A stretch of DNA of 44,033 bases from Streptomyces lonarensis (GCF_012033735.1 NZ_JAAVJD010000015.1:1-44033); one strand, 5' to 3'; positions 22,667 through 30,708 are shown, numbered from the stretch's first letter. The notes: generated by a model from the letters alone, not told the origin. Numbers and translations are program-made.

Positions 22667-23928
22667 CGTCCCGCCTCCACCATCAGGGCCGGCACCGGAC
22701 CGGCATCGAACGAGCGGGCCACCCGCAGGTCGTCGGCGTGGTCGATCTCGAGCACCGTCCCGGAGGCGGCGTCGTTGACGTACGCGCGGGAGGTGGTGAT
22801 CTCGATGACGGGCGCGGGCAGGTCCCCGTCCGCCGGCACCGGACCGGTCAGCGGATCGGCGGTGGACGCCAGCGGCGAGCCGTCCGTGACGTCGTAGGAG
22901 GTCAGGGTGCCGTCGTCGGAGAGCGCCAGCAGCGGGCCCTCCTCCCCGGCCGTGGTGGTGGCGACCACCGGGCCGGTCTCGACCCGCCGCCACTCGCGTT
23001 CGGTGACGTCCAGGAACCAGACGGCCTCCCGGCCGGCGAGCGCTGCCAGCGCGTTCGACCCCGAACGGTGGTGGAACGATTCGGCACGGTCGGCCGGGTC
23101 GGTCCCCTCCGGGTAGGGGATCTCCTCGACGGCGAACTCCCCGTCGGCCTCGGTGACCAGCAGCGCCTTGTCGGCGCAGCCGAGCACCACGCCGCGGCGG
23201 GTGACCGCGTCGCCCAGCGGCTCCTCGCAGGTGGTCTCCCACCGGTCGTGCTCACCGCCCTCCCGCGTCAGGACCGTCACAGTGGGATCGGCGCCCGCGG
23301 CGTCCAGCGCCACCAGATGCTCGCGGAACGGCACCACCGGTGCGGCGAACCGACCGTCCAGCGGCTCTGCCTCCGGCAGCTCCGTGGCGTCGTGCTCCTC
23401 CAGCGGGCGGCGCGGCAGCACCGAGGCGCCGCCGTCCTCCGCCGTGGCGACCAGAACGCCGGCGTCGGCGCGGACCGCGACCGGTCCGCCGGGCAGTGCG
23501 CCGAACTCGCGCACCGCGGCCCGGTAGTGGTGGACGTGGTCGCCGTGGTCGGTGGTCCACGCCCCGGTGTCCACCAGGGTGGTGCCCTCCGCGGTGCGGA
23601 GGTGGGCGAACCGGCCGTCGCCGGTCAGGGCGGTGAGAGCGGTGACGTCGTCCGTGTCCGTGAGCGGGTGGAACTCCTCGGATATCAGGTCCAGTACCCC
23701 CGCCTCGCCCGTGGCGGGGTCGGCGAGCAGCAGCCGGGTCTGCTGCTCCGCGGTCTCCTCGGCGCCCTCGACGTAGCCGTGCGGCACGTCCTCGGCGGCG
23801 GAGGCGGTGGTCTCCTCGGCGGGTTCGGTCGTGGTGTCCCCGCCGGCGCAGCCGGCGGGGAGCAGCGCGGTCAGCGCGGCGGCGGCCGCGGCGCCCCGGC
23901 GTCGGGGGGAGCGGATGGTGCGTGTCAT
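22663..23928 (-). CDS. Second AztD-like propeller lipoprotein
   Basis: 421 aa; its ATG overlaps the aztB stop and its stop overlaps the aztC start (both ATGA), so it is translationally coupled between them. A signal peptide ends in LLPAGCAGG (Cys27). The body repeats propeller-like blades (RLLLADPATGEAGVLDLISE, GVLVATAEDGGASVLPRRPL, WFLDVTEREWRRVETG, TLTSYDVTDGSPLA). His clusters in TDHGDHVHHYRA and ESFHHRSGSN and cysteines in ETTCEEP/VLGCADK are candidate zinc ligands. It resembles AztD in fold and placement but is divergent from it. It may be a second chaperone or a metal store. Confidence 0.88.
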   Translation of the reverse strand: MTRTIRSPRRRGAAAAAALTALLPAGCAGGDTTTEPAEETTASAAEDVPHGYVEGAEETAEQQTRLLLADPATGEAGVLDLISEEFHPLTDTDDVTALTALTGDGRFAHLRTAEGTTLVDTGAWTTDHGDHVHHYRAAVREFGALPGGPVAVRADAGVLVATAEDGGASVLPRRPLEEHDATELPEAEPLDGRFAAPVVPFREHLVALDAAGADPTVTVLTREGGEHDRWETTCEEPLGDAVTRRGVVLGCADKALLVTEADGEFAVEEIPYPEGTDPADRAESFHHRSGSNALAALAGREAVWFLDVTEREWRRVETGPVVATTTAGEEGPLLALSDDGTLTSYDVTDGSPLASTADPLTGPVPADGDLPAPVIEITTSRAYVNDAASGTVLEIDHADDLRVARSFDAGPVPALMVEAGR

Positions 23929-24812
23929 GCGGGTTGCCTCACAGCGGCGGGTCGGGGGGTGGGGGCGTCGGTCCCGGTCGCGGCCGCCGGGCGGACCAGG
24001 CGGTCGCGGGCCGCGGAGACGGCGACGGAGACGAAGAACTGGGCGACGGCGACCGCCGCCACGGTGGCGCCGGCGGCGGTGCCGAGGTGCCAGGAGAGGA
24101 GCAGGCCGAGGAAGGTGGCGCTGACACCGAGCGCTGCGGCCCCGGCCATCACCGCGCCGACCCCGCGCGCCCAGGGCAGCGCCGCCGCGGGCGGCGCGAT
24201 CAGCAGACCCAGCACCAGCAGGGTGCCGACGATGTGGAACGAGGCGACGATCGCCAGCGTCAGCAGCCCCAGCAGGGCGGCGTGGGCGAGCCGTGGCCGC
24301 AGCCCTAGGGTGTGGGCGGTCCGCTCGTCGAAGGCGAGGGCGAGGAAGGCGCGATGGCCGGCGGCGGCCGCGGCCGCGGCGACGGCCAGCGCCACCGCCA
24401 GGTGCACCAGGTCCCTCTCGCGCACGGCGAGGACATCGCCGAAGAGGAACCCGGTCAGGTCCACGGCGAACGACTGGGACCGCGAGACGATGATCACGCC
24501 CAGCGCGAGCATGCCGACGAAGAGCAGGCCGATGCCGGTGTCCCGCGACAGTCGCCGCACCCGGGCGAGCCCGGTGACGCCGGCCGCCATCACGGCGGCG
24601 CTGGCGGCGGCCCCGACCAGCGGGTTCCCGCCCAGCAGCGCGGCGATCGCGACACCGGGCAGCAGCCCGTGCGCCATCGCGTCACCGAGGAACGCCATGC
24701 CGCGCAGCACCACCCAGGTGCCGGCCAGCGCGCAGATCAGCGAGACCAGCACGCCGCCGAGCAGGGCGCGTTGTACGAAGGCCACCTCGAAGGGGGCGGT
24801 CAACCACTCCAT
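23925..24812 (-). CDS. aztB: Zinc ABC transporter permease
   Basis: 295 aa from the ATG at 24812 (MEWLTAPFEVAFVQRALLGG); a GTG at 24821 is possible but lies closer to the Zur box and has no ribosome site. It is an ABC-3 (ZnuB/AztB) permease with about eight helices: LLGGVLVSLICALAGTWVVLRGMAFLGDAMAHGLLPGVAI, then RRLSRDTGIGLLFVGMLALGVIIVS, and the conserved IVASFHIVGTLLVLGLLIAPPAAA. The gene is first in the minus-strand arm (aztB, AztD-like, aztC, aztD). Its ATPase is encoded on the other strand from the same control region. Confidence 0.95.
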   Translation of the reverse strand: MEWLTAPFEVAFVQRALLGGVLVSLICALAGTWVVLRGMAFLGDAMAHGLLPGVAIAALLGGNPLVGAAASAAVMAAGVTGLARVRRLSRDTGIGLLFVGMLALGVIIVSRSQSFAVDLTGFLFGDVLAVRERDLVHLAVALAVAAAAAAAGHRAFLALAFDERTAHTLGLRPRLAHAALLGLLTLAIVASFHIVGTLLVLGLLIAPPAAALPWARGVGAVMAGAAALGVSATFLGLLLSWHLGTAAGATVAAVAVAQFFVSVAVSAARDRLVRPAAATGTDAPTPRPAAVRQPA

Positions 24813-24828
24813 GGCACGCACAATACAA

Positions 24829-24843
24829 TGAAAACGATTATCG
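24829..24843. promoter_or_regulatory. Zur/Fur-type box between aztB and aztA
   Basis: TGAAAACGATTATCG sits in a short AT-rich island. Its core GAAAACGATTATC matches the Fur-superfamily sequence GATAATGATTATC at 11 of 13 bases. It is 17 nt upstream of the aztB ATG and 23 nt upstream of the aztA ATG, so one repressor dimer pair could close both arms when zinc is sufficient. Confidence 0.75.
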
Positions 24844-24865
24844 GTTACAAGAGGGGGCTACCCGC

Positions 24866-25600
24866 ATGGCCACGACACCCGCGTCCGCCACCACCGCACC
24901 GGCGGCGCGCCCCGCCCGTGTCGAGATCACCGGACTCCACGCCGGGTACGCCCGCCGCTCCGTACTGCACGACGTCACCGCCACCGTCCCCACCGGCGCC
25001 ACCACCGCGCTGGTCGGGCCCAACGGATCGGGGAAGTCGACGCTGCTCTCCGTGCTGGCCGGCGTGCTGCGCCCCACCGCCGGCACCGTCCGTCAACCGG
25101 AGGGCACCCGCCCGGCGTTCGTGCCGCAGCGCGGCACCGCCGCCGAGGCGCTGCCGCTGACGGTGCGCCGCACCGTCGCCATGGGCCGCTGGGCGGAACG
25201 CGGCCCCTGGCGGCGGCTGACCCGCACGGACCACGCCGCCGTCGAGGCCGCCATGGACCGGCTCGACATCGGCGATCTGGCCGACCGCCAGCTCGCCGAG
25301 CTCTCCGGCGGCCAGCACCGCCGCGCGCTCATCGCGCAGGCGCTGGCGCAACGCTCGGACCTACTGCTGCTCGACGAACCCGGCACCGGGCTCGACGCCG
25401 ACGCCCGCGCGGGGATCGACGACCTCCTCCGCGACCTCGCGGCCGAGGGCGTCACCGTCGTGCAGGCCACCCACGACCTCGCCGCCGCCCGCCGCGCCGA
25501 CCACGTCCTGCTGCTGCGCGGCGGACGCCTCCACGCCGCCGGCCCGCCGCGGACCGCGCTCACCGCCGACACCCTCACCGCGCTCTGGCTCACCGACTGA
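24866..25600 (+). CDS. aztA: Zinc ABC transporter ATP-binding protein
   Basis: 244 aa, ATG preceded by AAGAGGGGG. All ABC motifs are present: Walker A GPNGSGKST, Q-loop FVPQR, signature LSGGQHRR, Walker B LLLLDEP and the switch histidine in VQATHDL. The order and length fit AztA/ZnuC-type importers. The protein powers AztB, encoded divergently. The ATPase being on the opposite strand from its permease is unusual compared with the usual single operon. 25601-25794 shows no further gene or clear terminator. Confidence 0.95.
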   Translation: MATTPASATTAPAARPARVEITGLHAGYARRSVLHDVTATVPTGATTALVGPNGSGKSTLLSVLAGVLRPTAGTVRQPEGTRPAFVPQRGTAAEALPLTVRRTVAMGRWAERGPWRRLTRTDHAAVEAAMDRLDIGDLADRQLAELSGGQHRRALIAQALAQRSDLLLLDEPGTGLDADARAGIDDLLRDLAAEGVTVVQATHDLAAARRADHVLLLRGGRLHAAGPPRTALTADTLTALWLTD

Positions 25601-25794
25601 CCCGCCGCGCGCTCCGGACGCCCGACCGCAGTGGCGCCCGCACCACCCGTGCCCCTGGCGTCGCTGCCGTCCGGACACCGGGGGTCCCGGCCCCGGCGGC
25701 GAGCAGCGCTTCCCGGCCGCCCACCAGCCGGAAGTGGCCCTCCTCACGCCCGCACGGGCCTGTCGCCCCCCGGGGACCTGGAAGAGTGGATGGC

Positions 25795-25899
25795 ATGTCC
25801 AGGAGAACGGAAACGCCCGCCGTCCCCCCGCCCCGCACCGGCCCCGACCGCCGTCCCGGCCGCGGCCTCCCGGACACCGCACCGCGGCGCACCCGGTGA
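25795..25899 (+). CDS. Possible 34-aa leader ORF before MFS gene
   Basis: ATG at 25795 (MSRRTETPAVPPPRTGPDRR) with GGAAGAG about nine bases upstream. Its TGA overlaps the GTG start of the MFS gene (GTGA). It may be a leader whose translation couples to the transporter, or the true N-terminus separated by a frameshift. Composition alone (Pro/Arg-rich) does not prove coding. Confidence 0.3.
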   Translation: MSRRTETPAVPPPRTGPDRRPGRGLPDTAPRRTR

Positions 25900-27293
25900 G
25901 GGCCGGGTACGCCGTCTGGCTCGCCGCGCTCCTGGCCTACGTCATGGCGGTGTTCCACCGCACCTCGCTCGGCGTCGCCGGTCTGGAGGCCGCCGACCAG
26001 CTCGGGGTCGGCGCCGGCGCGCTCTCCGCCTTCGTCCTGCTCCAGGTCGTCGTCTACGCCGCCGGCCAGGTCCCCGCGGGGATGGCCGTGGACCGCTGGG
26101 GGGCGCGGGCCGCCCTCACCACCAGCGGCCTGCTGCTCTTCCTCGGGCAGGGCACGCTCGCCCTCTCCGACTCGTTCGCGCTCGCAGCGATCGCCCGGGT
26201 CCTGGTCGGCATGGGCGACGCGCTCGTCTTCGTCTCCGTGCTCGGGCTCATACCCCAGTGGTTCCCCGCCGCGCGGGTGCCAGTGCTGACGCAGGTCACC
26301 ACCTTCCTCGGGCAGACCGGGCAGGCGCTCTCCGCCGTTCCGTTCCTTGCCCTGCTGCACGGCATCGGCTGGACCCGTGCCTTCGCCGTCGCCGCCGTGG
26401 CGAGCCTTCTCACCGGCGTCTTCGCCTGCGCGGTGGTGCGCCGCGGCCCCTACGCCGCCGTGCGCGCCGAGCGGACGGCCCGCCCTGCGCCGGAGCCCGA
26501 GCCCGCAGGCGGGCGTCGCCGCCGTCCGGGCCGCCGCCCGCGACCCGCCCGCGAGGTCGCGCTGTGGCGGGTGCCCGGCATCCGGCTCGCCTTCTTCGGG
26601 CACATGGGCACGCAGTTCTCGATGATGGTCTTCTCCCTGCTGTGGGGCGTGCCCTACCTGGTCGGCGTCCACGAACGCTCCGCGACCACCGGCGCCCTGC
26701 TGATCACCCTGATCGTCGTCACCGCGCTCTGCCTCGGTCCCCTCGTCGGCATGCTCGCCGCCCGCTTCCCCGCCCGCCGCGACCGGATCTTCCTCGTCGT
26801 CATCGCCGTCACCGCCGCCACCTGGACCGTGGTCCTCGCCTGGCCCGGGGCGGCACCGATGTGGCTGCTGGTGGTGCTCGTCGTGGTGCTCGGCATCGGC
26901 GGCCCGGCCTCGGTGGTCGCCTTCGACGTCGCCCGCGCCAGCCTGCCCCCGCACCGCTGGGGCGTCGCCCAGGGGGTCGCCAACCTCGGCGGCTACAGCG
27001 CCACCCCGGCCGCGCTCGCGGTCATGGGTGTCGCGATGACGCTCCTCGGCGGGCTGGACAACCCGGCCGCGCTGCGCTGGGCGTGGCTCGCCCAGTACCC
27101 GCTCTGGGCGCTCGCCGTCGTGGGCATCCTGCTCGCTGCCCGCGACATGCGGCGCGAGACTGCTGCGGGCGCCGCCCCCGGCGTCCCGCCCGTCGCGGCC
27201 GGCGCGCGCCGTACCGCGTCCGCTCCTCGGAGCGAGGGCCGCTCGGACGTTCGAACGACGTCGGACAGCGCACCCCCGCTTCGGTCGGAATGA
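25896..27293 (+). CDS. MFS transporter, 12 TM
   Basis: 465 aa from a GTG at 25896 (VRAGYAVWLAALLAYVMAVFHRTSLGVAGLEA), chosen because the conserved first helix starts here; the frame is open upstream to 25734 but that part is Pro/Arg-rich. Helices are clear throughout; motif A-like GMAVDRWGARAALT and the central basic loop ([15 protein letters not shown]) mark the two halves. WLLVVLVVVLGIGGPASVVAFDVARASLPPHRWGVAQGVANLGGY is typical of a cytoplasm-facing NarK/NasA-like or metabolite MFS branch. The substrate is unknown. The C-terminal tail of about 45 residues is hydrophilic. Confidence 0.9.
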   Translation: MRAGYAVWLAALLAYVMAVFHRTSLGVAGLEAADQLGVGAGALSAFVLLQVVVYAAGQVPAGMAVDRWGARAALTTSGLLLFLGQGTLALSDSFALAAIARVLVGMGDALVFVSVLGLIPQWFPAARVPVLTQVTTFLGQTGQALSAVPFLALLHGIGWTRAFAVAAVASLLTGVFACAVVRRGPYAAVRAERTARPAPEPEPAGGRRRRPGRRPRPAREVALWRVPGIRLAFFGHMGTQFSMMVFSLLWGVPYLVGVHERSATTGALLITLIVVTALCLGPLVGMLAARFPARRDRIFLVVIAVTAATWTVVLAWPGAAPMWLLVVLVVVLGIGGPASVVAFDVARASLPPHRWGVAQGVANLGGYSATPAALAVMGVAMTLLGGLDNPAALRWAWLAQYPLWALAVVGILLAARDMRRETAAGAAPGVPPVAAGARRTASAPRSEGRSDVRTTSDSAPPLRSE

Positions 27294-27340
27294 CGCCGTT
27301 CCGCTGACGCGCCGCCACCGGCTGTGCACACAATGCGCGG

Positions 27341-28393
27341 ATGACCAGCGACGAAGAGACGTGCACCCCGCCCCTCGTCATGCGCGTGGAGCAGTCCGAC
27401 CATCCCGTAGCCGCGGCCATGGAGGCGGACGCCGCCCTCGCCGCCCGGCGGTACCGGCACTACACCGTCCGCGGTCCGCTCTTCGGCGTCGCCGCGCAGT
27501 GCCCCGACAACCCGGACCGCTGGGAGGTGGTCTGCCCCGTCACCGATGCCTCGGGCCAGCAGGCGAGGGACCGGCTCCAGTCGGCCTTGTTCTTCCGGGC
27601 CAAGGACGACATCGACGACCCGGCGCAGCGCCGCCGGCTGGTCGCCGGGGTCGCCGTCCTGGAGAAGGAGCCCGTCGACGAACTGGTCGTCGACGGCCGC
27701 CGCTACCGGGTGGTGCGCGCCGACGAGTTCCTCTACCTCGACGACGACGGGCCGGAGACCGCCCGGCCGACCGACCCCCAGCCGGCCCGCCCCGAGTGGG
27801 ACCCGCGCATCCGCGAGCCCGAGCCGGACGAGGGCCACGTCATCGACCACACCGCCGCCTCCGGTCTCATGGCCGGCGCGGAGCGGCTCGCCCTGCGCGA
27901 CCTCGCCTACCGCGCATCGAGCTACCCCGAGCAGGTCCGCCGGGATTCGGAACGCGCCCTGGAGACCCATCCGGGGGTGGTGCTGCTGCCGGCGTCCTTC
28001 CGCGTCGTGGAACGCTGTCCGGGCGGCTGGGAGATGACCGCCGGTCCCTTCGCGACCGCCCACCACGCGCGGACCTTCCTCTACGCCGCGCTCAAGCTCA
28101 CCTTCCCGATGCTGCTCGACCTCGACGAGGAGGAGAAGGCCGAGTACGCCCGCATCGCCGAGGAGTGGCGGAGCCGCGGCGAGGGCAACCGGCTGCAGGT
28201 GGGGGAGAAGGAGTACTCGATCGCGCGCATCGGCCGGCTCGTGCGGATCGGCCCCGACGGGCCGGAGGGGCCCCGCCCCTCCGACATCGACCCCCACGGC
28301 CCGATGCGGATGCACCCGCGCATGGACGACGACGGCACGCTCCACGACGACGACGAGGAGTACGACCTCCTCGACGCCGCACGCGACGCCTGA
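27341..28393 (+). CDS. DUF5954-type protein
   Basis: 350 aa, ATG at 27341. The sequence is soluble and acidic, with two similar halves: RRYRHYTVRGPLFGVAAQ, RWEVVCPVTDASGQQARDRLQSALFFRAKDD near the start, and FRVVERCPGGWEMTAGPFATAHHARTFLYAALKL near residue 220. Each is followed by a short acidic helix and a VDELVVDGRRYRVVRADEF / RLQVGEKEYSIARIGRLVRI strand pair. This internal duplication is typical of the Streptomyces DUF5954 family as I remember it. No catalytic motif is recognised and the neighbours give no functional clue. Confidence 0.85.
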   Translation: MTSDEETCTPPLVMRVEQSDHPVAAAMEADAALAARRYRHYTVRGPLFGVAAQCPDNPDRWEVVCPVTDASGQQARDRLQSALFFRAKDDIDDPAQRRRLVAGVAVLEKEPVDELVVDGRRYRVVRADEFLYLDDDGPETARPTDPQPARPEWDPRIREPEPDEGHVIDHTAASGLMAGAERLALRDLAYRASSYPEQVRRDSERALETHPGVVLLPASFRVVERCPGGWEMTAGPFATAHHARTFLYAALKLTFPMLLDLDEEEKAEYARIAEEWRSRGEGNRLQVGEKEYSIARIGRLVRIGPDGPEGPRPSDIDPHGPMRMHPRMDDDGTLHDDDEEYDLLDAARDA

Positions 28394-28501
28394 CGCCGGG
28401 CCCCGTGACCGGAAGTGCACCCTGCCGCCCACCGCTCGTTTGCGGCTCGGCCGGCCGGGCACAAGATCGCTCACTCGACCGGCCGACCGGAAGGCAGACG
28501 G

Positions 28502-28963
28502 ATGACGACCCCGCACGACGGTGACCGCGACCGCCAGGACCCGGTGCCCGGTTTCAGCCCGCCCTCGGAGGGATGGAGCCCGCCCCCGGAGGAGAAGCAC
28601 GCGCCCGGCCCAGGAGGAGGGAGCAACGGCCTCGCCGTCGCCGCGCTGGTCACGGGCATCGCGGCGGTGCTCCTCTTCTGGACGGCGATCGGCGGCGTCC
28701 TCCTCGGGATCGCCGCGCTGATCACCGGCATCCTCGGTGTCCGCCGTGCTCGGCGCGCCGCCGCCGGCAGGAGCACGATGTCGCTGATCGGCGCGGTGCT
28801 CGGCGGGCTCGGCCTGATCGGCGGCGTGCTGGTGCTGATGCTCGGCGTCGCGATCTGGAACTCCGAGGAGTTCGGCAACCTGCGCGAGTGCGTGGACGCC
28901 GCCGACACCCAGGAGGAGCTGGACCAGTGCGACCGGGACTTCCAGGACGAGGTCGAGAACTGA
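28502..28963 (+). CDS. DUF4190-type membrane protein
   Basis: 153 aa from the ATG at 28502 after GGAAGG. A 40-residue Pro/Gly/Asp-rich cytoplasmic N-terminus (FSPPSEGWSPPPEEKHAPGP) leads to the DUF4190 core: GLAVAALVTGIAAVLLFWTA, GGVLLGIAALITGILGVRRARR, and a third helix LIGAVLGGLGLIGGVLVLMLGVAIW. The acidic C-terminus carries two cysteines (LRECVDAADTQEELDQCDRD). Function unknown; the C-terminal part is predicted to be outside the membrane. A terminator follows. Confidence 0.85.
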   Translation: MTTPHDGDRDRQDPVPGFSPPSEGWSPPPEEKHAPGPGGGSNGLAVAALVTGIAAVLLFWTAIGGVLLGIAALITGILGVRRARRAAAGRSTMSLIGAVLGGLGLIGGVLVLMLGVAIWNSEEFGNLRECVDAADTQEELDQCDRDFQDEVEN

Positions 28964-28999
28964 CCTCCGCGCCACCCCGGCGCACCCACCGCTGACACC

Positions 29000-29049
29000 G
29001 CCGTGGCCCGGGCCGGCGCACCGAACGGCGCGCCGACCCGGGCCACGGC
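29000..29049. terminator. Bidirectional terminator
   Basis: GCCGTGGCCCGGG pairs perfectly with CCCGGGCCACGGC (13 bp), with further pairing of GGCGC inside, between the convergent DUF4190 and reductase genes. Confidence 0.9.
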
Positions 29050-29053
29050 GCCG

Positions 29054-29602
29054 TCAGTTCCGGCGCACCCGGTACCGGAGGTCGGTCGAGTAGGGGCCGC
29101 GGTCCACCGAGAGCGGTTCGAGCGCGACCGGCCCGGCGTCCGGGGCGTCGAACAACCGGACACCACCACCGAGCAGCACGGGGACCACGCAGGTCAGCAC
29201 CTCGTCCAGCACCCCGGCCGCCAGGCACTGCCGCGCCACGTCGGCGCCCAGCACGTTCACCGTCAGCCCGCCGGCCGCCTCCCGGGCGGCCCGTACCGCG
29301 GTGTCGAGGTCGCCGACGAAGGTCACCCCGGGGACGGGGTGGGGCGGCGGACGGTGCGTCAGCACGAACTGCGGTCCGCTCCACCCGCCGCCGAACGCCT
29401 CGCCCTCGCCCTCCGTGTCCCGGTAGGGGTCGTCGCCGCCGAAGGTGCGCCGCCCGATCAGCAGCGCCCCGACCTCCGCCGCGAGCGGGGCCGGCTCACC
29501 GCCCGGCGGCGGGAGCAGTGGCGCCAGCCAGGACATGTCCCCCTCGGGGCCGGCGATGAAGCCGTCCAGCGACATGGAGACGGAGTACAGCAGTCCGGCC
29601 AC
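29054..29602 (-). CDS. RibD-C/DHFR-like reductase
   Basis: 182 aa from a GTG at 29602 after GAGGAG. It has the dihydrofolate-reductase-like fold of the RibD C-terminal family: LLYSVSMSLDGFIAGPEGDM at the start, ALLIGRRTFGG, then PHPVPGVTFVGDLDTAVRAAREAAGGLTVNVLGADVARQCLAAGVLDEV and VPVLLGGGVRLFD. These enzymes reduce unknown small substrates with NADPH. No riboflavin genes are near. It is followed in reverse order by the VOC gene upstream on the same strand, 133 nt away. Confidence 0.92.
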   Translation of the reverse strand: MAGLLYSVSMSLDGFIAGPEGDMSWLAPLLPPPGGEPAPLAAEVGALLIGRRTFGGDDPYRDTEGEGEAFGGGWSGPQFVLTHRPPPHPVPGVTFVGDLDTAVRAAREAAGGLTVNVLGADVARQCLAAGVLDEVLTCVVPVLLGGGVRLFDAPDAGPVALEPLSVDRGPYSTDLRYRVRRN

Positions 29603-29675
29603 GGCCGGCCTCCTCGGGGCTCGGGGACGCGCGGGCGGCGGCGGGAGCGCCGCCGCGCCGGGGCGTCGTCAGGTG

Positions 29676-29713
29676 GGTCGGTCGGAGCGACGGGCGGTCG
29701 GTCGGAGCGACGG
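29676..29713. repeat. Two direct 18-nt repeats
   Basis: GGTCGGTCGGAGCGACGG occurs at 29676-29693 and 29696-29713, between the VOC and reductase genes. Each copy contains CGGTCGGAGCGACGG-type partial symmetry. It may be a regulatory tandem or simple duplication. Confidence 0.85.
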
Positions 29714-29735
29714 ACGGGGTGCACTCGGGGTGCGC

Positions 29736-30113
29736 TCAGGGCAGCGGTGTGCCGATCCGCACCCGGTTGCCGTCCGGGTCGCGGAGCTCCGCCTCGCGGG
29801 CCCACGGCATCGCGGCCACCGCGGCGCCGAACTCGGCCGCGGCGGCGTCGACGTCCCGGACCCGCAGGTAGATCAGGCCGTCCGGCGGCGCGTCCCCGGC
29901 GTGCTCCGAGAGGAAGAGCGTCACCGCGCCTCGCCGCAGTTCCAGGAAGAGCGGCAGCCCCGGGGCGAACCGGTGCTCCCAGGTCACCGCGAAACCGAGC
30001 CGCGCGTACCAGTCGGCGGCGCGCCGCGCGTCGCTCACCCGCAGCACCGGGACCGCTTCCTCCACGGGCGCCCGCTCGTGCGGATGCGCGGCGGTGCCCT
30101 CGTCGTCCGTCAT
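29736..30113 (-). CDS. VOC-family (glyoxalase/bleomycin-resistance-like) protein
   Basis: 125 aa, ATG at 30113. One VOC unit: EEAVPVLRVSDARRAADWYARLGFAVTWEHRF, then LPLFLELRRGAVTLFLSEHAG, LIYLRVRDVDAAAAEFGAAV and ELRDPDGNRVRIG. The usual metal-binding Glu is present near the end in AELRDPDG, but the first His is replaced, so it may be a binding (bleomycin-resistance-like) rather than a catalytic member. No clear ribosome site; GCGAGG lies close to the start. Confidence 0.9.
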   Translation of the reverse strand: MTDDEGTAAHPHERAPVEEAVPVLRVSDARRAADWYARLGFAVTWEHRFAPGLPLFLELRRGAVTLFLSEHAGDAPPDGLIYLRVRDVDAAAAEFGAAVAAMPWAREAELRDPDGNRVRIGTPLP

Positions 30114-30209
30114 CCTCGCATCGTGGCAGAGCCGACTGACAGAACCGGCCGACGGCGCGCGGGGCCCGGCCCGACGGGCGCCGGCCGGGGCGGTGCGCCG
30201 AACGGTACC

Positions 30210-30334
30210 GGGCGTGAGGCGTTCCGGGCGTGAGGCGTTCCGGGCGTGAGGCGCGGGCGTCGCCCCGGCGTGGGGCGTGAGGCGCGGGCGTCACCCCGGC
30301 GTGGGGCGTGAGGCGCGGGCGTCACCCCGGCGTG
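30210..30334. repeat. Minisatellite: 16-nt x2 then 31-nt x3
   Basis: GGGCGTGAGGCGTTCC is at 30210-30225 and 30226-30241. A 31-nt unit beginning GGGCGTGAGGCGCGGGCGTC is at 30242, 30273 and 30304 and differs at one base in the first copy, with a partial fourth copy after 30334. There are no spacers, so this is not CRISPR. The whole 30114-30420 stretch has no credible gene. Confidence 0.92.
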
Positions 30335-30420
30335 GGGCGTGGGGCGGCCGTCCGCGCGCTGTCCTGTCGGGCGCCGAGGCCGTACAGGGCAGCGCACGGC
30401 CCGGCCGTGCGCCCCGGGGG

Positions 30421-30708
30421 TCAGCCGCGGACGGAGCAGAAGGCGAGTAGGCAGAAGTTCATGCCCTGCACGCCCTGCGCACCGCCGCCGCCCGCGTGAG
30501 TCTCACAGGAGGCCAGCAGGCAGAACTGCCAGCCCTGCACCAGCGAGCCGCCGCCCGAGCCGGCGTTCGACTGGCCCGCCGGTGCCACCGTCCCGGTGTG
30601 CGTGACCTTCTGCGGGGTCGCCGCCTGGGCCCCCGTCGCGGTCAGCGCCACCAGTGCCGCCGCCGCGCCCATCGCCGTTGCCAGGCGCCGACCGTGGGTG
30701 TTCCTCAT
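30421..30708 (-). CDS. Small secreted protein with duplicated FCLLA-x-C motif
   Basis: 95 aa from an ATG at 30708, with GGAGA seven bases upstream. A Sec signal peptide (MRNTHGRRLATAMGAAAALV then ALTATGAQA) is cut probably after AQA, leaving about 66 residues. The mature part has a Gly/Ser/Ala-rich spacer and two related blocks: VQGWQFCLLASC and VQGMNFCLLAFC, the second almost at the C-terminus (SVRG). Each block carries a C-x4-C pair within a hydrophobic run, suggesting a disulfide loop or a surface-active, self-assembling peptide, somewhat like chaplins in layout but not in sequence. The gene is divergent from the NRPS, with a Crp-like site between them. The family is not recognised. Confidence 0.8.
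   Translation of the reverse strand: MRNTHGRRLATAMGAAAALVALTATGAQAATPQKVTHTGTVAPAGQSNAGSGGGSLVQGWQFCLLASCETHAGGGGAQGVQGMNFCLLAFCSVRG

Noticed and set aside
20252..24831. Long plus-strand frames (881 and 697 codons) across the azt genes
   Set aside because: Antisense to four coupled genes with clear domains and signal peptides; the sequences are Gly/Val/Arg low complexity.
25590..28975. Minus-strand frames of 579 and 660 codons opposite the MFS, DUF5954 and DUF4190 genes
   Set aside because: Shadow frames; the plus strand carries the membrane helices, ribosome sites and family motifs.
30242..30334. 31-nt repeats considered as a second CRISPR array
   Set aside because: The units are directly adjacent with no spacers, so this is a minisatellite.
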